From Gammaproteobacteria bacterium (GTDB lineage: Bacteria; Pseudomonadota; Gammaproteobacteria; HK1): a stretch of DNA of 6,451 nt. The DNA is taken from positions 1 through 6,451 of the forward strand of contig JAGRHX010001012.1 of NCBI GenBank assembly GCA_020444775.1, written 5' to 3'. Positions 1 to 5,385 of this stretch are shown one piece after another. Position numbers and translations under genes: made by a program. The notes below the pieces were generated by a model that was not told the DNA's origin, did not search any database, and was given only the letters and a program-made list of their open reading frames with translations. Position 1 is the stretch's first letter; every line of letters starts with the position of its first letter.

Positions 1-628
1 CACGCCAATACACCGAGAGCGAGGTCCCCAATGCCAGCGACCGAGGCGCGGTCGCCAGCGCGTCACGATCCCAGAACAGCGCCACGGGTCGTGTCTTCGG
101 GTCGAAGTACTCGAGCCGATGGTCGGCGCCCACGTCCTTGATCCCGGATCCGGCTCGATTCGCCGCGGACGTCGGTAGCGTGCAGACATTGATGATCGGG
201 ATCTTCGGCGCCATCAACCTCACGCTCTGCGCGGGTCGCCCCGCCGGATACTGGGTACAAAGCTCGTGGGGATCACCCTGCTCGGCCAGCAAGATGACCA
301 CCACCCGCGCCGCCTGGATGACGCTGCCACCACCAACAGCGATGACCAGGTCCGCACCGGCCGCTCGTGCCGCGTCCCTGGCCTCGACCACCGGTCCGAG
401 CGGCGAATCCTTTTGTAGCCCGTCATAGACGCCCGCGCAGCGATCACCCAGCAGTCCGGTCATGTGGGTGATGAGCGGCGTCTTGCGGGCCACGCTTCGG
501 CCACAGACGATGAAGGCGCGGCGCGCACCGTGTCGAGCCACTTCATTCTGCAGAGCGGACAACGCATCCTGACCGCTGAATACGCGAACCGGATGGCTCA
601 CGGCGCGAAAATCGATACTCGAACTCAT
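1..628 (-). CDS. Iron-containing alcohol dehydrogenase / maleylacetate reductase-like protein, N-terminal part (C-terminus cut by window edge)
   Basis: The open frame runs from ATG at 628 leftwards through 209 complete codons without a stop and leaves the window at base 1. An N-terminal Rossmann-like half of a Fe-ADH (PF00465-type) enzyme is visible. It has a 'YDGLQKDSP' loop at about residues 68-76, the dinucleotide-binding 'GADLVIAVGGGSVIQAAR' at about 91-108, and 'INVCTLPTSAANRAGSGIKD' at about 146-165, followed by 'FDPKTRPVALFWD'. Family members reduce or oxidise alcohols, aldehydes or maleylacetate with NAD(P)H. The metal ligands lie in the C-terminal half, which is not present here, so metal dependence and substrate cannot be judged. 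A strong Shine-Dalgarno sequence (GGAGGGG, 635-641) sits 6 bases before the ATG. The usual PTTxGTGSE loop is replaced by PTSAANRAGS. It is probably the last visible gene of the LLM-MaoC-dehydrogenase unit, 133 bases after MaoC. Confidence 0.85.
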   Translation of the reverse strand, partial: MSSSIDFRAVSHPVRVFSGQDALSALQNEVARHGARRAFIVCGRSVARKTPLITHMTGLLGDRCAGVYDGLQKDSPLGPVVEARDAARAAGADLVIAVGGGSVIQAARVVVILLAEQGDPHELCTQYPAGRPAQSVRLMAPKIPIINVCTLPTSAANRAGSGIKDVGADHRLEYFDPKTRPVALFWDRDALATAPRSLALGTSLSVYWR

Positions 629-634
629 GCTGTG

Positions 635-641
635 CCCCTCC
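635..641 (-). promoter_or_regulatory. Ribosome binding site of the iron-type dehydrogenase
   Basis: On the minus strand GGAGGGG precedes the ATG at 628 by 6 bases. This fixes the start of the truncated dehydrogenase. Confidence 0.7.
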
Positions 642-708
642 AGGCAAGGCCGACACGCTTGCTCAGGTCCCGGCCGCTACGCGCAAGTTTTTCCCCGGCC
701 CCCTGGCG

Positions 709-723
709 CGGGTTCGAAACCCG
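709..723 (-). other. Short GC-rich hairpin between MaoC and the iron-type dehydrogenase
   Basis: A 6-bp perfect stem (CGGGTT / AACCCG) with a 3-base loop lies in the 133-base gap after the MaoC stop. There is no following U tract, so it is not a standard intrinsic terminator. It could be a processing or attenuation structure within the operon, or chance. The rest of the gap (629-761) shows only the ribosome binding site. Confidence 0.3.
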
Positions 724-761
724 GACCCGGCTCGCTGCCGCCGGGCCGTGCCACACGCGTC

Positions 762-1229
762 TCAGGTGTTGCCCGACTCGTTGCTCGGCCGCTTGAGCAT
801 CATCCCCACGCGCGTGCAGCGGGCGACCAGCTCACCGTGTTGGTTGTAGGCCGAATCCTGGAAGGTGACGGTGCCGCGATCGGGCTTGGAGCGACTCTCG
901 CGCTTGTCGAGGATCCGCGTCTCCGCCCGCAACGTGTCGCCGTGGAACACCGGTCGTGGAAACTCGATATCGGTCATCGACAGGTTGCCGAGCGTGGTGC
1001 CCAGGGTCAGCGTGGTCACGCTCATACCGACCATCAGACCCAGCGTGAACAGGCTGTTGACGATCCGCTGGCCGTGCTGGGTACCCTGGCTGAAGTGCTC
1101 GGACAGATGCAGCGGCTGGGTGTTGAGGGTCAGGCACGAGAACAAGGTGTTGTCCATCTCGCTCACCGTGCGCGAGAAGGGATGCTCGACGACCTGACCG
1201 ATTTCGAATTCTTCGAAGTACATGCCCAT
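762..1229 (-). CDS. MaoC-family hotdog-fold dehydratase/hydratase (mesaconyl/itaconyl-CoA hydratase-like)
   Basis: This is a 155-residue single-hotdog protein, the usual size for short MaoC proteins, expected to hydrate or dehydrate an enoyl-type CoA thioester in the cytoplasm. The hydratase segment 'NTQPLHLSEHF' is at about residues 36-46 with the conserved His41. It is followed by 'NSLFTLGL' (58-65) and the hotdog strand 'FPRPVFHGDTLRAET' (90-104), then 'DKRESRSKPDRG' (108-119). The canonical (R)-hydratase signature has Asp five residues before the His (GDxNPxH); here that position is Asn36. From memory of the family, this Asn-bearing form is usual in the mesaconyl-/itaconyl-CoA hydratase-like subgroup. 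ATG at 1229 is preferred over the ATG two codons later because GGAG (1241-1244) lies 11 bases upstream. It starts 38 bases after the LLM stop, so the two are probably cotranscribed. The exact substrate is unknown. Confidence 0.88.
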   Translation of the reverse strand: MGMYFEEFEIGQVVEHPFSRTVSEMDNTLFSCLTLNTQPLHLSEHFSQGTQHGQRIVNSLFTLGLMVGMSVTTLTLGTTLGNLSMTDIEFPRPVFHGDTLRAETRILDKRESRSKPDRGTVTFQDSAYNQHGELVARCTRVGMMLKRPSNESGNT

Positions 1230-1267
1230 GGTGGCGAAGTCTCCAGATTGGGGGGCTTGCCCGGACC

Positions 1268-2287
1268 TCAGCCGGCCTTGACCGAGGCCACGAACTGCTG
1301 ATGTGCCTGCCCGGCCAGAGGTGGGTCGAGCGGACGGTACAGCGACAAACGGTCGAGCAATCCCTCGTAGCGCTGCCTCAGCGCCGCGGCGAGCTGCTCG
1401 CGTGGCGCGTACACCGCCACCGCGTCGAGCAGCTCGTCGGGCACCAGACGCATCATCTCGTCGGTGTCGCCCTGCCGCATCGCCGCGCTGAGCGCCTTGG
1501 CGATCGAGCCGAAGCCATGATATTCCAGCAGGATCCGGTAGCTGGGTGTCGAGGCATAGAACGCGACCTGCTGACGCACCGCGGCTTCGGTCTTCGCCCG
1601 TGTCGCCTCACTGTCACCGCTGACCACGAACACCGGCGCGTACAGCACGATGTCGTCGGCGTTCCGGCCACCGGCCTGCGCACCGGCGGCGAGCGCCGGC
1701 TTGACGATGTCGCGCAGATAGCCGGCCGAATGCATCGGGTGCACCGCGAAGCCATCGGCGACTTCACCCGCCGCCCGACACATGCGCTCGTTGACCCCGG
1801 CCAGGTAGACCGGGATCTGCGGGTGCTCGATGGGACCGGGATTGAAGAACGGGTTGATCAGCTTGAACTGATAGAAGCGACCCTGATAGTCCGGTCGGGT
1901 GCCGTTCTGGAAGGTGTCCCAGATCGCTCGCATGCAGCGAATGTAGTCCGTGACCCGCGCGGCCGGATGATCGAAGGGCATGGAGAAGCGGCGTTCCACA
2001 TGGGCACGCACCTGCGTACCCAGCCCCAGATGCAGACGACCCTGACTCATCCGCTGCAGGTCCCAGGCGATCTGCGCCATCGAGAACGGTGATCGGGCGA
2101 AGGCCACCGCGATGTTGGTGCCTATCTCCAGCTTCGAGGTGGCCGCCGCGGCGAAGGCCAGTGGCAGGAAGGGATCGCTGGTGGTCTCCACGCTCCAGGC
2201 ACAGTCGTACCCGAGGCTCTCCATCTCCCGGGCTCGCTCGGCGATGGTCGACAGATCGGCCGACCAGACTGCTGTATCGAATTTCAA
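1268..2287 (-). CDS. LLM-class flavin/F420-dependent oxidoreductase (TIGR03617/MSMEG_2256-like)
   Basis: This luciferase-like monooxygenase-fold TIM barrel of 339 residues is expected to use FMN or coenzyme F420. Visible family features are the N-terminal 'AREMESLGYDCAWSVE' (about 19-34), 'LEIGTNIAVAFARSPF' (about 53-68), 'LQRMSQGRLHLGLGTQ' (about 77-92), and 'IPVYLAGVNERMCRAAGEVADGF' (about 158-180), the last being the typical phosphate/cofactor-side segment. The C-terminal part is helical. The start is taken as TTG at 2287 because a strong AGGAG lies 6 bases upstream; an in-frame TTG at 2332 would add 15 unconserved residues lying across that ribosome binding site and a hairpin. The family contains many F420-dependent reductases in actinobacteria, but proteobacterial members may use FMN, so the cofactor is unresolved. 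It is the first gene of a likely operon with the MaoC protein (38-base gap) and the iron-type dehydrogenase. A role in redox steps of CoA-ester or alicyclic catabolism is inferred from the neighbours only. Confidence 0.88.
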   Translation of the reverse strand: MKFDTAVWSADLSTIAERAREMESLGYDCAWSVETTSDPFLPLAFAAAATSKLEIGTNIAVAFARSPFSMAQIAWDLQRMSQGRLHLGLGTQVRAHVERRFSMPFDHPAARVTDYIRCMRAIWDTFQNGTRPDYQGRFYQFKLINPFFNPGPIEHPQIPVYLAGVNERMCRAAGEVADGFAVHPMHSAGYLRDIVKPALAAGAQAGGRNADDIVLYAPVFVVSGDSEATRAKTEAAVRQQVAFYASTPSYRILLEYHGFGSIAKALSAAMRQGDTDEMMRLVPDELLDAVAVYAPREQLAAALRQRYEGLLDRLSLYRPLDPPLAGQAHQQFVASVKAG

Positions 2288-2293
2288 GCTCTG

Positions 2294-2303
2294 CTCCTCC
2301 CCT
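2294..2303 (-). promoter_or_regulatory. Strong ribosome binding site deciding the TTG start of the LLM gene
   Basis: On the minus strand AGGGGAGGAG lies 6 bases upstream of TTG at 2287. The site falls inside the longer open frame, so it argues for the internal TTG start rather than the one at 2332. Confidence 0.65.
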
Positions 2304-2307
2304 TTAT

Positions 2308-2321
2308 GGTCCCTGAGGACC
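2308..2321 (-). other. Small hairpin in the leader of the LLM gene
   Basis: GGTCC and GGACC form a perfect 5-bp stem around a 4-base loop, ending 4 bases before the purine-rich ribosome binding site. It could influence translation start, but a 5-bp stem is weak evidence. The remaining 2322-2448 intergenic stretch shows no recognisable promoter by eye. Confidence 0.25.
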
Positions 2322-2422
2322 GCCGATGGCAACCAGCCGGGCAGACCGCGACGCGCTCACGCGGCGTTCGCATCGACCGTAGCTGGACCGGGCAGGATAG
2401 AGCTGGCAGGGGTGGGAATCCA

Positions 2423-2439
2423 GCCACCGTGCCGGCGGC
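2423..2439 (-). terminator. Possible hairpin downstream of the ZIP gene, no U tract
   Basis: Ten bases after the ZIP stop the minus strand carries GCCGCC, a 5-base spacer, then GGTGGC, giving a 6-bp stem with one G-U pair. There is no T run after it, so it is a weak candidate for a 3' end structure only. Confidence 0.2.
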
Positions 2440-2448
2440 GCGGAACGC

Positions 2449-3234
2449 TCAACCAAGCGTCGCGTCCAGGAACATCATCACCACGAAGCCGCCGAGCAAA
2501 GAGAAGGTCGCTAGATTCTGCAAGCCGCGGCGGTGTGTCTCGGGGATGATCTCGTCGCTGATGATGAACAGCATCGCGCCGGCGGCGAAGCCGAGGGTAG
2601 CCGGCATCAGCGCGGCGGTGGCGGATACCGCGGCGCTGCCGAGCAGGCCCCCGACCGGCTCGGCCAGACCGGTCAGCGAAGCGGCCCAGAATGAGTGCCT
2701 CATGCTGTAGCCGATGGCGCGCATCGACACCGCCACTGCCAGCCCCTCCGGCACGTTCTGCAAGCCGATACCGGCAGCGAGTGAGAAGCCGTTGGCCATG
2801 TTGCCACCGGCAAAGCCCACGCCCACCGCCATGCCTTCGGGGAGGTTGTGCAGGGTAATCGCGATCACGAACAACCAGATCCGACGCAGCACCTCTGTAT
2901 CGGGTCCTTCCCGGCCACCTCGGAAATGCTCGTGTGGTGTAAAGCGATGGATGAGAAACAGCGCAAGAGCGCCGAGCAGCAGACCGGCTATCACCACCAG
3001 CACGGCGATGCTTCGATGCTCGAACTGCTGTTCCGCCTGCTCGATGCCAGGCAACAGCAGCGAGAAGAAGGTCGCCGCCAGCATGATGCCGGCGGCAACG
3101 CTCAGTAGCACGTCCTCGACCCGGGTCGACAGCTCGCGTATCGCGAAGACCCCGAGCGCCCCGACACTGGTGCACAGCCCTGCGAGCAGGCTGGCCAGCA
3201 CCCCAAGACCGATGACGTTCGGCACCTCGTTCAT
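2449..3234 (-). CDS. ZIP-family divalent metal transporter, GufA/ZIP11 type
   Basis: This 261-residue inner-membrane protein has about eight hydrophobic segments. It is expected to carry Zn2+ or related divalent metals (Fe2+, Mn2+, Cu2+), usually into the cytoplasm. The two core transport helices are clear: 'LHNLPEGMAVGVGF' (about 128-141) and 'IGLQNVPEGLAVAVSM' (about 156-171), placing H129, N130, E133, N160 and E163 at the binuclear site. Gln at 159 in place of the second His is characteristic of the GufA/ZIP11 branch rather than ZupT. A short His-containing loop (RFTPHEHFRGG, about 97-107) lies between helices 3 and 4, as in the family. 'AEPVGG' (191-196) and 'SDEIIPETHRRG' (226-237) also match. 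ATG at 3234 is chosen because the 77 codons open upstream of it overlap the pirin gene and look non-coding; no clear Shine-Dalgarno is seen (GGGGCCGGACC at some distance). It starts 100 bases after the pirin stop and may be cotranscribed with it. Confidence 0.9.
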   Translation of the reverse strand: MNEVPNVIGLGVLASLLAGLCTSVGALGVFAIRELSTRVEDVLLSVAAGIMLAATFFSLLLPGIEQAEQQFEHRSIAVLVVIAGLLLGALALFLIHRFTPHEHFRGGREGPDTEVLRRIWLFVIAITLHNLPEGMAVGVGFAGGNMANGFSLAAGIGLQNVPEGLAVAVSMRAIGYSMRHSFWAASLTGLAEPVGGLLGSAAVSATAALMPATLGFAAGAMLFIISDEIIPETHRRGLQNLATFSLLGGFVVMMFLDATLG

Positions 3235-3306
3235 CGGCGACCGGTCCGGCCCCGATCTGTCGCATCCAGGTGGTGCGCGTGCAAGACGTTTCCCCGTCGC
3301 CAGCGA

Positions 3307-3320
3307 ACGCCCATGGGCGT
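3307..3320. promoter_or_regulatory. Perfect 14-bp palindrome between pirin and ZIP
   Basis: ACGCCCATGGGCGT is a perfect inverted repeat in the 100-base gap between the pirin stop (3335) and the ZIP start (3234), about 70 bases upstream of the ZIP ATG. That is a suitable position for an operator of a dimeric regulator. As RNA it could form a 5-bp stem, but no U tract follows, so termination is unlikely. Its function is inferred from position only. Confidence 0.35.
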
Positions 3321-3334
3321 GCTCACCCGGGCCA

Positions 3335-4237
3335 TCACTCGGGGAGCGGGATGAACTCGGGATCGTCAGGCACGCCGGCGAATCGTCCGGTCTTCCAGTC
3401 GGTCTTGGCCTGCTCGATGCGTGCCTTGCGGCTCGACACCAGATTCCACCAGATGTGCCGCTCACCGACCGGGTCGCCGCCTATCACCATCACCAGCGCA
3501 TCCTCTCGCGCGCGCAGGGTCAATGACGCACCATCGGCGGCAACCGCCATCACACCGGCCGGATGGGCCGCGCCATCGATGTCGAGCGCTCCGCTGACCG
3601 GATAGACGGCGAGCTCACGAGACATCTCGGGCAATCGCAGCGAGCTCCCGGCGGACAGCTGGCATTCCAGATACAGGGTCGGGGAGCTGGTCGGCACCGG
3701 CGAGCGGCGGCCGAACGCGGTCCCCATGATCACGCGCACCCGGGCACCGGGCAGCTGCACCTGCGGGATCTCGTCAGCGGTGACATGCAGGAAGTCCGGC
3801 GGGCACTCCTCGAGATCGTCGGGCAGCGCCAACCAGGACTGAATGCCATGCAAGGTCGACGACGTGTGCAGGTCATCGCCCGCGCGCTCGGAATGCACGA
3901 TACCCCGGCCAGCAGTCATCAGATTGACCGCGCCCGGGCGAATCGGCTGCACATAGCCCAGACTGTCCCGGTGCAGTATGAGCCCCTCGAACAGATAGGT
4001 GATGGTGGCGATGCCGATGTGCGGATGCGGCCGCACCTGTATGCCTTCTCCGGGCGGCAGCTGCGATGGCCCCATGTGGTCGAAGAAGATGAAGGGTCCG
4101 ACCATTCGGCGCTCGGTGGCCGGCAGCACGCGGCGCACGCAAAATGCGCCCAGGTCTTTTTGTATGGGCTCGATGCGAAGCGCGACACTGCCCTGCTCGC
4201 TACGGCAACGCGGTTCCTCCGCCTGGTACAGACTCAT
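3335..4237 (-). CDS. Pirin-family bicupin protein
   Basis: This 300-residue pirin has the usual N-terminal pirin cupin and a C-terminal half (pirin_C type); bacterial pirins are about 230-300 residues. The metal site is complete: H71 and H73 in 'RPHPHIGIATITYLFEG' and H115/E117 in 'NLMTAGRGIVHSER', matching the 2-His plus His/Glu set that binds Fe in human pirin and quercetinase-like YhhW. 'GPFIFFDHMGP' (47-57) is the family entry motif. Pirins are variously quercetin dioxygenases, redox sensors or binding partners of metabolic enzymes, so the role here is unknown. ATG at 4237 follows GAGG (4246-4249) with 8 bases between; 83 further open codons upstream run through the tandem-repeat intergenic DNA and are not conserved-looking. 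It is divergent from the SDR gene and lies upstream of the ZIP gene on the same strand. Confidence 0.92.
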   Translation of the reverse strand: MSLYQAEEPRCRSEQGSVALRIEPIQKDLGAFCVRRVLPATERRMVGPFIFFDHMGPSQLPPGEGIQVRPHPHIGIATITYLFEGLILHRDSLGYVQPIRPGAVNLMTAGRGIVHSERAGDDLHTSSTLHGIQSWLALPDDLEECPPDFLHVTADEIPQVQLPGARVRVIMGTAFGRRSPVPTSSPTLYLECQLSAGSSLRLPEMSRELAVYPVSGALDIDGAAHPAGVMAVAADGASLTLRAREDALVMVIGGDPVGERHIWWNLVSSRKARIEQAKTDWKTGRFAGVPDDPEFIPLPE

Positions 4238-4408
4238 GCTGGATGCCTCGTGGTAGTCGCTCGATGGGTTCGAACGCTGCCTTGCAAGCCTAACCGCGAT
4301 CCTGCGCGGACGCGTGCGCCGCCGCGACCCGACCGCGCTTCGTGACATAATCGGCGGCCAAGGCGATACGCCATCGGGTGCGACGACACTGGAACGAAAA
4401 CACTCGGA

Positions 4409-4453
4409 CAGAAAACCGGGACAAAGAACTGGGACGACAAAGAACTGGGACGA
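4409..4453. repeat. Tandem repeat, two perfect 16-bp units plus a degenerate third
   Basis: The unit CAAAGAACTGGGACGA occurs twice head to tail (4422-4437 and 4438-4453). It is preceded by a decayed copy, CAGAAAACCGGGA (4409-4421), and more distantly similar bases further left. The array is flanked by a 6-bp inverted repeat, CGGGAC at 4417-4422 and GTCCCG at 4470-4475. It could be a remnant of a dispersed REP-like element, a slippage product, or a regulator binding array upstream of the SDR gene. Confidence 0.8.
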
Positions 4454-4483
4454 CGACAAGTCCGCCGATGTCCCGATTCCGGT

Positions 4484-4502
4484 CAACGGTCAGCCAACGG
4501 TC
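4484..4502. promoter_or_regulatory. Two CAACGGTC direct repeats one helical turn apart
   Basis: CAACGGTC occurs at 4484-4491 and 4495-4502, a period of 11 bases, centred about 50 bases before the SDR ATG. Spacing near one helical turn fits a cooperative activator or repressor site in this divergent region, but no factor can be named. Confidence 0.35.
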
Positions 4503-4534
4503 GGGGCCGATGGGATTCGAGCCTGCGGCCACCT

Positions 4535-4538
4535 GGAG
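4535..4538 (+). promoter_or_regulatory. Ribosome binding site of the SDR gene
   Basis: GGAG ends 6 bases before ATG 4545, an ideal spacing. It marks that ATG as the ancestral start even though a TAG follows three codons later. Confidence 0.65.
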
Positions 4539-4544
4539 CACTAC

Positions 4545-5342
4545 ATGAATCTCTAGCTTTGCGAAAAATCGGTCATCATCACCGGTGGCGCGTCCAATAT
4601 CGGTCGCGCGATCGTGCTCGGCTTTGCCGCCGAGGGCGCCTGCATCACCCTCGCCGATCTGGACGCCACGCAGGCCGAGCAGGTGGCGGCCCGGGCGCGC
4701 GAGGCCGGCGCGGCATCGGTCAAGTGCGTGAGCACGGACGTCACCGACAAGGACCAGGTGGACGCCATGGTCGCCACGGCACGCGCCGAGCACGGCTCGG
4801 TAGACGTGCTGGTCAACAACGTGGGCTGGGATCAGCTGATGTTCTTCACCCAGACCAAGCCGGAGTTCTGGGATCGGATCTATCAGGTCAACTTCCGCGG
4901 CGTGCTCAACTGCACCGCCGCGGTGCTGCCGGTGATGATCCAGCAACAGGGCGGCTCCATCGTCTCGATAAGCTCCGACGCCAGCCGCCAGGGTGAGCCG
5001 CGTGAGGCGGTCTATGGCGGCATGAAGGCCGCCATCAACAGCTTCATGAAATCCATCGCCCGAGAGAACGGCCGTTACGGCGTGCGCTGCAACGTCATCT
5101 GCCCCGGGGTGACCGTGCCGGAGCTCGACGAGGAGGTGGGTGAGCGCAGCATGTGGTCGAACAAGGACCAGATGTTCACGCCGGAACAGTTCGAGAAGAT
5201 CGCGAGCACCCTGCCGCTGAAGAAGCTCGGTCGGCCGCGCGACATCGCCAATGCCGTGCTGTTCATGGCCTCGACAGCGGTAGCCGGGCACGTCACCGGT
5301 CAGGTGCTGAGCGTCAGCGGCGGCTACAGCATGATCGGCTGA
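4545..5342 (+). CDS. Short-chain dehydrogenase/reductase, BadH-like, with in-frame amber at codon 4
   Basis: This is a classical SDR of about 265 codons, a normal family length, predicted to oxidise a hydroxyl or reduce a keto group with NAD(H). It most resembles 2-hydroxycyclohexanecarboxyl-CoA dehydrogenase and other acyl-CoA SDRs, as judged by 'NNVGWDQ', 'SSDASRQGEPREAVYGGMK' and the C-terminal 'GQVLSVSGGYSMIG'. Counting from ATG 4545, the cofactor loop TGGASNIG is at 13-20. An Asp at the end of strand 2 (ADLD, 37-40) favours NAD over NADP. Asn91-Asn92 lie in NNVG, and the catalytic triad is S144, Y157 and K161. The frame reads ATG-AAT-CTC-TAG and is then open to the stop at 5340-5342. The next conventional in-frame start, GTG 4614, lies beyond the cofactor loop and would give a protein without its nucleotide-binding motif. 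So the gene is a recent pseudogene, is read through, is initiated unconventionally, or contains a base-call error. It converges on the hydrolase gene. Confidence 0.85.
4554..4556 (+). other. In-frame TAG at codon 4 of the SDR gene
   Basis: The TAG is in the same frame as the GGAG-ATG start and the downstream SDR protein. Related enzymes commonly begin M-(D/N)-L-x-L-x-x-K-x-V-I-(V/I)-T-G-G, so the amber replaces a single variable residue and is preceded and followed by family-like sequence. Confidence 0.85.
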
Positions 5343-5385
5343 AGACCACCGCCACGCTCACCATCCGCTCATCGAGAAGCGGCGC

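Larger units (their letters stand above)
4238..4544. other. Divergent intergenic region between pirin and the SDR gene
   Basis: This 307-base stretch separates two divergently read genes, so it should hold both promoters. It shows a 16-bp tandem repeat (4409-4453), a pair of CAACGGTC direct repeats (4484-4502), a CATAAT hexamer (4346-4351) that could be a plus-strand -10 box but lacks a recognisable -35, and the SDR ribosome binding site (4535-4538). Frames open through it in several directions do not resemble known proteins, and I treat it as non-coding. Confidence 0.6.

Noticed and set aside
702..731. tRNA-like T-arm (GCGGG TTCGAAA CCCGG)
   Set aside because: The arm is imperfect, and no matching acceptor, D-arm or anticodon arm can be built at the right distance on either strand.
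1301..2092. Long plus-strand open frame of 263 codons opposite the LLM gene
   Set aside because: It is antisense to a clear LLM protein, is rich in Arg/His/Gly with no family motif, and is a typical high-GC shadow frame.
2357..3265. 302-codon minus-strand frame overlapping the ZIP gene in another frame
   Set aside because: It is Arg/Gly-rich with no hydrophobic or domain pattern, while the ZIP frame has unmistakable transporter motifs.
3235..3465. N-terminal extension of the ZIP protein by 77 residues
   Set aside because: The extension is Pro/Arg/Ser-rich, overlaps the pirin coding region, and is not expected for a ZIP protein of normal length.
4314..4556. 80-codon plus-strand frame ending in the SDR amber codon
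   Set aside because: It runs through the tandem repeats and has no ribosome binding site or homology; only its last codons (from ATG 4545) are meaningful as the SDR start.
4290..5291. Long minus-strand open frame of 333 codons opposite the SDR gene
   Set aside because: It covers the SDR gene and the repeat-bearing intergenic DNA; its composition is that of a shadow frame with no recognisable domain.
5365..5382. Bidirectional terminator between the converging SDR and hydrolase genes
   Set aside because: Only a 5-bp stem (CCGCT/AGCGG) with an 8-base loop and no T run on either side; too weak to call.
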